A stretch of DNA of 41,313 nt from Lachnospiraceae bacterium (GTDB lineage Bacteria > Bacillota > Clostridia > Lachnospirales > Lachnospiraceae), in contig JAAUZM010000030.1 in assembly GCA_014804605.1 (NCBI GenBank), positions 99,057 through 140,369 of the forward strand, read 5' to 3'. Of this stretch, positions 33,663 to 41,313 are shown one piece after another; within the stretch, counting starts at the first letter, position 1, and every line of letters begins with the position of its first letter. The translations under genes were made by a program, and so were the position numbers. Below the pieces are notes generated by a model, which was not told the DNA's origin, searched no databases, and saw only the letters and a program-made list of their open reading frames with translations.

Positions 33663-34217
33663 TTACGATTTACTACAATGTTCCCGGTTTGCTTCACCAA
33701 ATCTCTGGAAATGCACGACTTCCCTTGCACGCAGGAATTTGATCGGTTCACAGACTTCCTGATCGTGAACGAGTCTTAAGATGTTGTCATAGGTAGTTCT
33801 TGCTTTCTGCTCCGCAGCCATATCCTCTGTCAGATCCGTGATGATATCACCCGTGGACTGGAACTGAGCCGCGCTGAACGGGAATCCGCCTGCGTCCTGA
33901 GGCCAGATGCCGATCGTGTGATCTACATAATAGTTGGAGAAACCGGATTTCTCGATTTCTTCCATGGATAAGTCCTTAGTGAGCTGGTGTACGATGGTAG
34001 CAACGATCTCTAAGTGCGCTAATTCTTCTGTGCCGATATCTGTCAGAACAGCGGATACTTCCCTGTAAGGGCAGGCATATCTCTGGGACAGGTAGCGCAT
34101 GGAAGCGCCCATTTCACCGTCGGGACCGCCGTACTGGCTGATAATCGCCTGTGCCAGCATTGCATTAGGTTCTGTAATATTGACGGGGTATTCAAGTCTT
34201 CTTTCATAATTCCACAT
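33663..34217 (-). CDS. cotJC: Spore coat protein CotJC, C-terminus replaced by the element
   Basis: A manganese-catalase-like coat protein. MWNYERRLEYPVNI is the normal N-terminus and the ferritin-like metal motifs are present (QYGGPDGEMGASMRYLSQRY, TEELAHLE, AAEQKARTTYDNI, AREVVHFQRFGE). After Glu175 the sequence changes from the expected ALRIVQ... to ANREHCSKS and stops, giving 184 residues; the last nine codons come from the inserted element. The native tail is at 25895-25972. ATG 34217 follows GGAGG and overlaps the cotJB stop by one base; a longer frame to 34259 lies in cotJB. The shortened protein may keep its fold. CotJC is normally made in the mother cell during sporulation. Confidence 0.93.
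   Translation of the reverse strand: MWNYERRLEYPVNITEPNAMLAQAIISQYGGPDGEMGASMRYLSQRYACPYREVSAVLTDIGTEELAHLEIVATIVHQLTKDLSMEEIEKSGFSNYYVDHTIGIWPQDAGGFPFSAAQFQSTGDIITDLTEDMAAEQKARTTYDNILRLVHDQEVCEPIKFLRAREVVHFQRFGEANREHCSKS
33691..33701. repeat. Right attachment-site direct repeat (attR core)
   Basis: GCTTCACCAAA, identical to 25971-25981. To its right is intact cotJC coding sequence; to its left TTCCCGGTTT ends the element. Confidence 0.85.
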
Positions 34218-34492
34218 TAAGCACAACCTCCTTCCCAAGGCATAGGCATTGTAGCCCAATCCCAGCCGCCGCAGTTAGAGGTGTCAGCGAGTGCCAGTGT
34301 CAGAGGGCCGAATTTTTCAGAGTATTCTTTTTTGGCCTGATTAGTCATACGATTATAGTGGTTAAAATATTCCATTGCATTTCTGTCGGTAGGATGGGTG
34401 TCCAGATACAGGGACATTTCGATGACTACGAAGTCCAGAACCCGGATATCGTGCAGCAGTTTTTCCTGCTCGTTGGCAAAATGCATATTCAT
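34217..34492 (-). CDS. cotJB: Spore coat protein CotJB
   Basis: A 91-residue CotJB: LLHDIRVLDFVVIEMSLYLDTHPTDRNAMEYFNHYN is the family core, followed by the C-terminal GPLTLALADTSNCGGWDW and WPWEGGC-like end (MPWEGGCA). CotJB is an inner-coat protein expressed with CotJA and CotJC under sigma-E in Bacillus. A GGAAGGAG site lies 11-12 bases before the ATG. The gene overlaps cotJA by four bases and cotJC by one, so the operon is translationally coupled. Confidence 0.92.
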   Translation of the reverse strand: MNMHFANEQEKLLHDIRVLDFVVIEMSLYLDTHPTDRNAMEYFNHYNRMTNQAKKEYSEKFGPLTLALADTSNCGGWDWATMPMPWEGGCA

Positions 34493-34662
34493 TTTTTACA
34501 GCATCTCCTTCCTGTGAATGGTTTGTCGAGTTCCGGAAAGATCGTTCCGGTGTCAAGAGCTTCATCGAGATTATCGTATATTCCGTTAAATCGCTGCCAC
34601 GGAACATAAGCCATTGCGAGAGGAAACTTATCAAAGTTTTCTTTATACATATAATCCTTCAT
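34489..34662 (-). CDS. cotJA: Spore coat protein CotJA
   Basis: A 57-residue protein, MKDYMYKENFDKFPLAMAYV, then PWQRFNGIYDNLDEALDTGT and IFPELDKPFTGRRCCKK. The segment LAMAYVPWQ and the motif GTIFPELDKPF are characteristic of CotJA. The stop TGA overlaps the cotJB ATG by four bases (ATGA), which supports both starts. A weak AAGAAAGGG site precedes the ATG. It is the first gene of the cotJABC operon, whose promoter should lie in the 34663-34900 spacer; I could not identify a sigma-E consensus there. Confidence 0.88.
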   Translation of the reverse strand: MKDYMYKENFDKFPLAMAYVPWQRFNGIYDNLDEALDTGTIFPELDKPFTGRRCCKK

Positions 34663-34934
34663 ATGATCCCTTTCTTATATAGTTAACGACATTAAAATTT
34701 ACGCTTTCGTTCTTATAAAAGTTTCCGTATATGGCTCCTACAAGAACCGGAAGCAGGAATTTGTTATGTTGTTTACTATAATTTAAAGTGTTTTTAGTAA
34801 TATAATATGATATAATCGTGGCGGTGTGTTTGCGGCAAATATGACCGGACACAGAAATTTCACAATTTGATAAGAATAGAAACACACTTTGCGAGTACAT
34901 TTATATGAGCGTTTGCAGAAGGGAGGACCCTATT

Positions 34935-35903
34935 TTGATACAGGTTGAGAATTTGGTAAAAAGATATGGTGCACATACAGCGGTGGATCATTTGACTTTT
35001 ACGGTAGAAAAGGGACAGATCTACGGTTTTTTAGGACCAAACGGAGCCGGAAAGTCAACGACAATGAATATTATGACGGGATATATCGCTGCCAACAGCG
35101 GTACCGTGAAGATAAATGGCTATGATATTTTAGGACAGCCGGAGAAAGCCAAACAGTGTATCGGCTATCTGCCGGAGATTCCGCCTTTATATACAGATAT
35201 GACGGTGTGGGAATATCTGATGTTCGCGGCGGAGCTCAAGAAAGTCGGCAGGAAAGAAAGAAAAGAACATGTGGAAGAAGTCATAGAGAAGGCACAGCTA
35301 AATGAGGTAGAAGAGCGGCTGATCAGAAACTTATCCAAGGGATATAAACAGCGAGTAGGACTGGCACAGGCACTCATCGGCTATCCGAAAGTTCTCATAT
35401 TGGATGAACCTATGGTCGGCTTAGACCCGAAGCAGATCATAGAGATGCGGGACCTGATTAAGAGTCTTGCAAAGAAACATACGATCATCTTAAGCTCACA
35501 TATTTTGTCCGAAGTGAGTGCGGTGTGTGATCATATTATGATTATCTCTGACGGTAAATTAGCGGCAGACGGTTCACCGGAGGAATTGCAGCAGAAGATG
35601 CAGGCCAGAGCGGAGCTTGAAGTGACGGCCGTCGGGACTAAAGAGCAGGCGGAAGAGGTCCTGAAGGGGATGGAGCAGATTGTGACTTATACGATCGAAC
35701 ATGGACAGGAGGAAGACTCGGTAGTGATCCACGTGGAGACAGCAGACGATGCGGATATCCGGAAGGAGCTTTCGATGGCTTTGTCGAGGGCGGATATGCC
35801 GATCCTTTCCATGAACCGTCTCGAAAGATCTTTGGAAGATATATTCCTTAAGCTGACAGAGGATGCGCAGAAGGAGGATTTGAACGATGATAGCGATTTA
35901 TAA
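34935..35903 (+). CDS. GldA-like ABC transporter ATP-binding protein
   Basis: A 322-residue ATPase. Walker A is GPNGAGKST, the signature is NLSKGYKQRVGLAQAL, Walker B is VLILDEPMVGLDP and the H-loop is LSSHIL; the C-terminal ~100 residues are the regulatory domain usual in GldA/NatA/CcmA-like proteins. It works with the permease encoded next, whose start it overlaps by 17 bases. The start is TTG 34935 (GGGAGG 8 bases upstream); ATG 34905 is in frame but without a site. The system is widespread in Firmicutes but its cargo is unknown; the Gld name comes from Bacteroidetes gliding proteins. Confidence 0.88.
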   Translation: MIQVENLVKRYGAHTAVDHLTFTVEKGQIYGFLGPNGAGKSTTMNIMTGYIAANSGTVKINGYDILGQPEKAKQCIGYLPEIPPLYTDMTVWEYLMFAAELKKVGRKERKEHVEEVIEKAQLNEVEERLIRNLSKGYKQRVGLAQALIGYPKVLILDEPMVGLDPKQIIEMRDLIKSLAKKHTIILSSHILSEVSAVCDHIMIISDGKLAADGSPEELQQKMQARAELEVTAVGTKEQAEEVLKGMEQIVTYTIEHGQEEDSVVIHVETADDADIRKELSMALSRADMPILSMNRLERSLEDIFLKLTEDAQKEDLNDDSDL

Positions 35904-38010
35904 GAGAGAGTTGAAGTCCTTCTTTCACTCCTTTATAGGCTGGCTCTACTTGGCGGTCATGCTGTTTATGATGGGAGTATATTTTATGGTACTTAATATG
36001 CTCTCTGGGTATCCCACGATCTCGTATGTTTTACAAAGTGTTGTGTTCCTGCTGATCATTACTGTACCGATTCTGACCATGCGTACGCTGGCGGAAGAGC
36101 GGAAGTATAAGACGGATCAGTTGATCCTGACGGCACCGGTCTCGGTGGGTAAGATTGTGATGGGTAAATTTCTGGCACTGGTGACTATGTATGCGGTTCC
36201 GGTATTTGTGATCGGTCTGGCACCGATCCTGTTGATGCGTGCGGGAGAATTTCAGACAGGTACATCCTACACATCGCTGCTTGGTTTTTTTCTGTATGGT
36301 TGTTTAGGCCTTGCAATCGGTTTGTTTATGTCCTCACTGACCGAAAGCATTGTGATTGCGGCTGTGCTGTCTTTTGCAGCGATGTTTCTGGGGTATATTA
36401 TGTCTGGACTTTGCAATGTGATATCTGCATCCGGCACGTCGAAACTAGCAGAGTATATTGCAAAACTGTTACGATGCTTTGATATGGTAGGACGGTTTGA
36501 TGCACTGTGCAATGGCTATTTTCAGGTGGAATCCGTGGCATATTTTGTGACTGCTACGGCATTTGTACTGTTTTGCACAACCCAGTCCATTCAGAAACGA
36601 AGATATGCGGTGGCGGGCAAAGGAATCAAACTGGGGGCGTACAGTATCGTTACTATTCTGTTGACGACGCTCTTGACTATCGCGGTCAATCTTGGACTGA
36701 ATTATGTGCCCGATCAGTACACATCATTTGATGTGACGGCGAATAAGCTCTATACGCTCACGGAAGATACCGAGCGGATCATCGGCAGTCTGTCGCAGGA
36801 TGTCACGATCAATGTGCTGTCGGAGGAGGCAGCGAAAGATGAGGATCTGGACAGGACACTGCAGCAATTTAAGGGACTCTCTAAGCATATTAAGGTAGAA
36901 TATATCGATCCGATAGCGAATCCGAAGTTTTATTATAAATATACGGATACGGAACCTTCGCGCAACAGTCTGATCGTGGTCGGACCGAACGGAGATACGG
37001 TGGTAGATTACAATGATATCTATGCTTATGAACCGAACTATACCACATACAGTTATGAGATTGCAGGCTATGACGGGGAAGGGCAGCTGCTCTCGGCGAT
37101 CATGCGAGTGACGACGGACGATATTCCCAAATTCTATATTGTAACGGGGCATGATGAGCTTGTTTTTGATGAAAAATTCTTGAATGCCTTGGCTAAGGAA
37201 AACGTGACTTATGAGAATCTGAGTCTTCATACGGTGGATGAGATTCCTGAAGATGCCCGCGGTATAATTCTGAATGCGCCGGTCAATGATTATTCGGAAG
37301 ATGATACAAATAAGGTGTTAACGTATCTGGAGCAGGGCGGCAATGCACTTATTATTCCTACGTGGACAGGTACGAGTATGGAACAGTTTGAGAAGATCAT
37401 GGGATACTACGATGTATCTGTGGTAGATGGCGTGATCGCGGAGGAAGATCGCAGTTATTATTATCAGAATCCATACAATCTTTTTCCAGAAATCGAGGAA
37501 GGGGATCTTACGGAAAAGGTGTCCGGCGGGACGGTGCTGGCACCTTTATCCAGAGGACTGACTTACCCGGAGGACGTTGATGATGTGTCTTATCAGCCGT
37601 TTCTGACAACGAGCGAGAGTGCTTTCAGTAAGACTGATATGATGGATGGCGATAATTATCGCAAAGGTGAAGAGGATATCGATGGTCCATTCGTAATCGG
37701 ACTGAAAGTGAGAAAGGGTACTGAGTCAGGAGGAGAATCACAGGCGGTCATTGTAGCGACGGAGCAGATGTTTACTGCCATGGCGGATGAGATCGTACCG
37801 GGATATAATGTGAAACTGTTCGGCAGTGTGATCGCCAGTCTGGCAGACCGCGAGGACTCCGTGGCCATTCCGGTGAAATATTATGCGATCGGTTATCTGG
37901 CATTCAATGCGCAGGTCGTCTATATCGTCGGATTTGTGTCTGTTATTCTGCTTCCGCTTCTGTGTCTGGTGAACGGACTGATCATCTGGCTGAGCCGCCG
38001 CAAGAAGTAG
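35887..38010 (+). CDS. GldF-GldG fusion, ABC permease with extracytoplasmic domain
   Basis: A 707-residue protein. Residues 1-235 are an ABC-2 permease with six membrane helices (KRELKSFFHSFIGWLYL, LAEERKYKTDQLILTAP), like GldF. A further helix (about 250-275) leads into a large extracytoplasmic domain (about 280-675; YTLTEDTERIIGSL, ITGHDE-like VTGHDELVF) of the GldG type, and a final helix (about 678-702) with a basic tail returns to the membrane. In Bacteroidetes these are separate subunits; here they are fused. It is followed by a terminator at 38032. Confidence 0.85.
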   Translation: MIAIYKRELKSFFHSFIGWLYLAVMLFMMGVYFMVLNMLSGYPTISYVLQSVVFLLIITVPILTMRTLAEERKYKTDQLILTAPVSVGKIVMGKFLALVTMYAVPVFVIGLAPILLMRAGEFQTGTSYTSLLGFFLYGCLGLAIGLFMSSLTESIVIAAVLSFAAMFLGYIMSGLCNVISASGTSKLAEYIAKLLRCFDMVGRFDALCNGYFQVESVAYFVTATAFVLFCTTQSIQKRRYAVAGKGIKLGAYSIVTILLTTLLTIAVNLGLNYVPDQYTSFDVTANKLYTLTEDTERIIGSLSQDVTINVLSEEAAKDEDLDRTLQQFKGLSKHIKVEYIDPIANPKFYYKYTDTEPSRNSLIVVGPNGDTVVDYNDIYAYEPNYTTYSYEIAGYDGEGQLLSAIMRVTTDDIPKFYIVTGHDELVFDEKFLNALAKENVTYENLSLHTVDEIPEDARGIILNAPVNDYSEDDTNKVLTYLEQGGNALIIPTWTGTSMEQFEKIMGYYDVSVVDGVIAEEDRSYYYQNPYNLFPEIEEGDLTEKVSGGTVLAPLSRGLTYPEDVDDVSYQPFLTTSESAFSKTDMMDGDNYRKGEEDIDGPFVIGLKVRKGTESGGESQAVIVATEQMFTAMADEIVPGYNVKLFGSVIASLADREDSVAIPVKYYAIGYLAFNAQVVYIVGFVSVILLPLLCLVNGLIIWLSRRKK

Positions 38011-38031
38011 ATTGGTAAATGTACTTGATTT

Positions 38032-38078
38032 CCCCGTAAGTTTATGCAAAAATAGACATGATAACTTACGGGGATTTT
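38032..38078 (+). terminator. Hairpin terminator after the Gld-type operon
   Basis: An 11-bp stem CCCCGTAAGTT / AACTTACGGGG with a 20-base loop, followed by ATTTT. It ends the two-gene ABC operon. Confidence 0.7.
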
Positions 38079-38156
38079 CCTTACATCCGTGACAGAATAC
38101 GTGATGGTATGCGAAAAGTTTGTGAAAATATTAACACATAAATGACGGAGGATTAT

Positions 38157-39635
38157 ATGAGAGGGATCGATACGCAGGTTCGCAAGAACAGACGACGTAT
38201 TTTCAAAGAGGTAGCTAATCTGGCTTATCATTCAGAGAACTTAATCGATGATGTGGAAGCGCTTCCTTATCAGATCGTAGATTATGATGAATCTGAATAC
38301 GAGAGTATTTATAGGGAACGCGCCATTGTACGTGAACGGATCAGACTGGCAATGGGGTTATCTTTGCGGCCGGAGAATCGTCTGGTGCATCTGACGCAGG
38401 GGTTAGAAGAAAGCAATATCTCCGAGAAATATTATGAACCGCCTCTTATGCAGGTAATTCCTTCGGCGTGCAATGCCTGTCCGGAGAACTGTTATCAGGT
38501 GACGGACCGGTGTATGGGATGTGTGGCACATCCTTGTCGGGAAGTATGTCCCCGTGGTGCAATATCCATGAAGAACGGCAAGTCTGTCATTGATCAGGAG
38601 AAATGCATTAAATGTGGTAAGTGTAAGGCGGTCTGTCCTTATGATGCCATATCCCATCAGGTAAGACCTTGTGCGGGAGCCTGTGGTGTGGGAGCCATCA
38701 AGAATGACGAGAAGGGCAGGGCAGTCATCGATAATGATCTTTGCGTTTCATGCGGTCAGTGTATGGTGAATTGTCCCTTCGGTGCGATTGCGGATAAGTC
38801 TCAGATATTCCAATTGATTCGTGCCATGCAGTCGGGCAATAAGATCATTGCGCAGGTAGCGCCCGCTTTTGCGGGACAGTTCGGGCCGAATGTGACACCG
38901 GATATGTTGAAGACTGCTTTGAAGGAGTTAGGGTTCTATGATGTCTATGAGACGGCGATCGGCGCCGACCGGGGAGCTATGGCAGAAGCGGAACACTACG
39001 CCACGGAGGTGGCGACAGGTAAACTGCCCTTCAGTCTAACCTCCTGTTGTCCGTCATGGTCTGTGTTGGCGAAGCGGTTTTTCCCCGAGACCATTGACAA
39101 GATATCAAACGCGCTGACCCCCATGGTGGCGACGGCCAGAATCATAAAAGAAGATCATCCCGATGCGAAGGTTGTCTTTATCGGGCCATGTGCATCTAAA
39201 AAACTGGAGGCTTCCAGAAGGACGATTCGTTCGGATGTGGATTTTGTCATCACATTTGAGGAACTGACAGGTATTTTCGAGGCGAGAGGAATCCTGCTTG
39301 ACGAGATCAAGGCGATGGACGAGCTGAAAGGCGCTACCGGTGCGGGGCGCGGCTATGGTGTGGCAGGCGGTGTGGCAAGTGCCATCGAGGAATGTGTGCG
39401 GGAGTATTATCCCGATGTGGAAGTGAATATCGAACATGCGGAAAGTTTATCCGAGTGTAAAAAGATGCTGATGCTTGCCAAGGCGGGCAAGAAGAACGGA
39501 TGTCTGATCGAGGGTATGGCATGTCCGGGCGGATGCGTGGCGGGTGCCGGGACGAATATTGCCATATCGGCGGCAGCGAAGGCGGTCGGCTCCTTTAAGG
39601 AAGCGGCGGACAGAAAGATTCCGGATATGAAGTAA
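38157..39635 (+). CDS. [FeFe]-hydrogenase, group-B-like
   Basis: A 492-residue iron-sulphur protein. After an N-terminal alpha region (about 1-95), Cys-rich segments bind 4Fe-4S clusters: [34 protein letters not shown] and [12 protein letters not shown]. The H-cluster motifs are TSCCPSW, GPCASKK (replacing the common MPCxxKK) and EGMACPGGC. It should catalyse proton reduction or hydrogen uptake in the cytoplasm; the altered second motif fits the group-B hydrogenases, whose partner is not established. The start is ATG 38157 (GGAGG 6 bases upstream); ATG 38142 lies inside that site. No hyd maturation genes are near. Confidence 0.88.
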   Translation: MRGIDTQVRKNRRRIFKEVANLAYHSENLIDDVEALPYQIVDYDESEYESIYRERAIVRERIRLAMGLSLRPENRLVHLTQGLEESNISEKYYEPPLMQVIPSACNACPENCYQVTDRCMGCVAHPCREVCPRGAISMKNGKSVIDQEKCIKCGKCKAVCPYDAISHQVRPCAGACGVGAIKNDEKGRAVIDNDLCVSCGQCMVNCPFGAIADKSQIFQLIRAMQSGNKIIAQVAPAFAGQFGPNVTPDMLKTALKELGFYDVYETAIGADRGAMAEAEHYATEVATGKLPFSLTSCCPSWSVLAKRFFPETIDKISNALTPMVATARIIKEDHPDAKVVFIGPCASKKLEASRRTIRSDVDFVITFEELTGIFEARGILLDEIKAMDELKGATGAGRGYGVAGGVASAIEECVREYYPDVEVNIEHAESLSECKKMLMLAKAGKKNGCLIEGMACPGGCVAGAGTNIAISAAAKAVGSFKEAADRKIPDMK

Positions 39636-39645
39636 GGAGGAAATT

Positions 39646-41103
39646 ATGAGTCAGAAAATAAGAACAAGATATGCCCCCAGTCCTACGGGACGTATGCATG
39701 TAGGAAATCTCAGAACAGCATTGTATGCCTACCTGATTGCGAAGCATGAGAGAGGTGACTTTATCCTGAGAATAGAGGATACAGATCAGGAGCGTTATGT
39801 AGAAGGAGCGGTGGATATTATCTACCGTACACTTGAGAAAACCGGACTCATTCATGACGAAGGACCGGATAAAGACGGTGGCGTGGGACCTTATGTACAG
39901 AGCGAACGTCAGAAACAGGGGATCTATCTGCAATATGCCAAGGAGCTGGTGGACAAGGGAGAGGCATATTACTGTTTCTGTGATAAGGAGCGCCTTGCAT
40001 CCCTGACGCGTACCGTAGCGGGCAAGGAGATCAATATTTACGATAAGCATTGTCTGCATTTATCGAAGGAAGAGGTGGAGGCAAATCTTGCGGCCGGAAA
40101 ACCTTACGTGATCAGACAGAATAATCCTACAGAGGGAACTACCACTTTCCATGATGATATCTACGGAGATATCAGCGTGGATAATTCGGAACTGGATGAT
40201 ATGATCCTGATCAAATCGGACGGTTATCCCACATACAATTTTGCTAATGTGGTGGATGATCATCTGATGGGCATCACCCATGTGGTGCGCGGCAATGAAT
40301 ACCTGTCGTCTTCCCCCAAATATAACCGTCTTTATGAGGCATTCGGCTGGGAAGTGCCGGAATATGTGCATTGCCCGCTGATTACCGATGAGAATCACCA
40401 GAAATTGTCCAAGAGATGCGGGCATTCCTCCTATGAGGATCTGATCGAACAGGGATTTTTGTCGGGGGCGATCGTTAATTTTGTGGCACTGCTTGGCTGG
40501 AGTCCGGAGGATAACACGGAGATCTTTACGCTGGAAGAACTGATCGGTAAATTCGATTACCATCATTTGTCCAAATCGCCGGCAGTATTTGATTATACGA
40601 AATTAAAATGGATGAACGGCGAATACTTCAAAGCGATGGATGCTGACCGGTTCTATGAGATGGCGGAACCGTATTTGAAAGAAGCACTCAGCGGACATCT
40701 GGATCTTCATAAGATTGCCGCAATGGTTAAGACAAGAATAGAGATTTTCCCGGATATCAAGGAAATGGTCGATTTCTTTGAGAAATTACCGGAATATGAC
40801 GTGGAGATGTATACCCACAAGAAGATGAAGACAAATGCAGAGTCTTCATTGGAAGTATTGCAGGAGGTTCTGCCGCTTCTGGAAACACAGACGGATTACA
40901 GCAATGATGCACTGTATCAGACTCTTGTTTCCTACGTGGAGCAGAAGGGCTGTAAAAACGGATACGTGATGTGGCCGATACGGACGGCAGTTTCCGGCAA
41001 GCAGATGACACCGGCAGGCGCTACCGAGATCATGGAGGTGCTTGGCAAGGAGGAGTCTCTTGCAAGAATCCGTAAAGGAATCGAGAAATTACAAGGTGCC
41101 TGA
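39646..41103 (+). CDS. gltX: Glutamyl-tRNA synthetase
   Basis: A 485-residue class I synthetase that charges tRNA(Glu). The HIGH-type motif is [11 protein letters not shown] (residues 10-20), and the KMSKS-type motif is KLSKRCG (about 252-258). The C-terminal anticodon-binding domain ends with the region [38 protein letters not shown] that is typical of GluRS/GltX. Length and order match bacterial enzymes. AAGGAGG precedes the ATG by 6 bases. The helicase gene begins inside its last 44 bases. Confidence 0.96.
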   Translation: MSQKIRTRYAPSPTGRMHVGNLRTALYAYLIAKHERGDFILRIEDTDQERYVEGAVDIIYRTLEKTGLIHDEGPDKDGGVGPYVQSERQKQGIYLQYAKELVDKGEAYYCFCDKERLASLTRTVAGKEINIYDKHCLHLSKEEVEANLAAGKPYVIRQNNPTEGTTTFHDDIYGDISVDNSELDDMILIKSDGYPTYNFANVVDDHLMGITHVVRGNEYLSSSPKYNRLYEAFGWEVPEYVHCPLITDENHQKLSKRCGHSSYEDLIEQGFLSGAIVNFVALLGWSPEDNTEIFTLEELIGKFDYHHLSKSPAVFDYTKLKWMNGEYFKAMDADRFYEMAEPYLKEALSGHLDLHKIAAMVKTRIEIFPDIKEMVDFFEKLPEYDVEMYTHKKMKTNAESSLEVLQEVLPLLETQTDYSNDALYQTLVSYVEQKGCKNGYVMWPIRTAVSGKQMTPAGATEIMEVLGKEESLARIRKGIEKLQGA

Positions 41104-41313
41104 ATTTACGGGAAATCCCAATCAGGAACAGGCTATAATGCATACTGTCGGGGCAGCGCAGGTTTTTGCCGGTCCCGGCAGCGGCAAGACTTACGTCATC
41201 GTACATCGTATCAGACAGCTCATCACCGGACAGGGCATAGACCCGTCACATATTCTTGTCATCACTTTTACGAAAGCGGCGGCACTGGAAATGCAGGAAC
41301 GCTTCTTTCGTCT
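41060..41313 (+). CDS. UvrD/PcrA-type superfamily I helicase, 5' part
   Basis: The first 84 codons of a gene that runs off the window. The frame gives [16 protein letters not shown] (Q-motif), [11 protein letters not shown] (Walker A, motif I) and [13 protein letters not shown] (motif Ia), which identifies a UvrD/REP-family DNA helicase. The start is TTG 41060, 6 bases after AAGGAGG at 41047-41053, so it overlaps the end of gltX by 44 bases in another frame; GTG 41096 is a less likely alternative. Exact family member cannot be decided from the fragment. Confidence 0.85.
   Translation, partial: MQESVKESRNYKVPEFTGNPNQEQAIMHTVGAAQVFAGPGSGKTYVIVHRIRQLITGQGIDPSHILVITFTKAAALEMQERFFR

Larger units (their letters stand above)
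25971..33701. mobile_element. 7.7-kb serine-recombinase element inserted in cotJC
   Basis: Bounded by the direct repeat GCTTCACCAAA at 25971-25981 and 33691-33701; the inserted unit is 7,720 bp. Flanking sequence on both sides belongs to one gene, cotJC. The element carries a large serine recombinase, a 54-residue protein, a winged-helix regulator, an XRE regulator with an ABC transporter, and a shortened replication-initiator-like gene. All genes are on the minus strand and the DNA is visibly more AT-rich than the host. No relaxase, coupling protein or secretion gene is seen, so it is a transposon or a decayed mobilisable element rather than an autonomous conjugative element. Confidence 0.9.

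Noticed and set aside
25971-33701. Insertion by a DDE transposase (target-site duplication)
   Set aside because: No DDE transposase is encoded. The 11-bp repeat with matching arms and the serine recombinase fit site-specific recombination better.
34362-34634. 90-codon minus-strand frame across cotJA and cotJB
   Set aside because: It is a different frame from cotJA and cotJB, which both show family motifs and overlapping stop/start codons.
34663-34934. Minus-strand frame and sigma-E promoter search in the cotJ/Gld spacer
   Set aside because: The frame has no ribosome-binding site or motifs, and no -35/-10 pair convincing enough to report was found on either strand.

Overview
The window looks like a chromosomal segment of a spore-forming anaerobic Clostridia, most likely a gut Lachnospiraceae. 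The evidence is protein-family content: an oxygen-sensitive class III ribonucleotide reductase, an [FeFe]-hydrogenase, a cotJABC spore-coat operon, a GerA-type germination protein, and GH1/GH3 glycosidases with the reversed GH3 domain order known from rumen Clostridia. The genus is not resolved.

Layout. (1) 1-5.8 kb: a membrane-anchored MutS-like ATPase, RNase HI, a small membrane protein, a YjjG-type HAD phosphatase translationally linked to a WYL regulator, and a PLP aminotransferase. (2) 5.8-9.1 kb: a nucleotide-metabolism operon nrdD-nrdG-dut behind a strong promoter with two NrdR boxes. (3) 9.2-10.7 kb: a GerA/SpoVAF-type germination protein whose ribosome-binding site lies in a long hairpin. 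(4) 10.9-23.7 kb: a glycan-use region with an SGNH esterase, a GH1 beta-glycosidase fused in frame to a complete mannose-6-phosphate isomerase, two EAL-domain c-di-GMP phosphodiesterases, a type-B carboxylesterase and a reversed-order GH3 enzyme, followed by a lone argC and a large polytopic membrane protein. (5) 25.97-33.70 kb: a 7.7-kb mobile element. (6) 33.7-34.7 kb: cotJABC on the minus strand. (7) 34.9-41.3 kb: a Gld-type ABC system with a fused GldF/GldG subunit, a group-B-like [FeFe]-hydrogenase, gltX, and the start of a UvrD-type helicase.

The main finding is that the mobile element has split the spore-coat gene cotJC. The 5' part (175 shared codons plus a foreign 9-codon tail) is at the right end of the element. 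The missing 25 C-terminal codons lie 7.7 kb away at the left end, in the same strand and frame, and both junctions carry the same 11-bp sequence GCTTCACCAAA. Precise excision would restore a 200-residue CotJC. The element encodes a large serine recombinase beside its left junction, a 54-residue protein, an orphan OmpR-type winged-helix protein, and an XRE-regulated BceAB-like ABC transporter as apparent cargo. It has no visible relaxase or conjugation genes and carries a truncated replication-initiator-like gene. Its arrangement resembles the sporulation-gene-interrupting elements such as skin in sigK; whether its excision is regulated is unknown.

All assignments come from reading the sequence and recalled family motifs; no database search was run.
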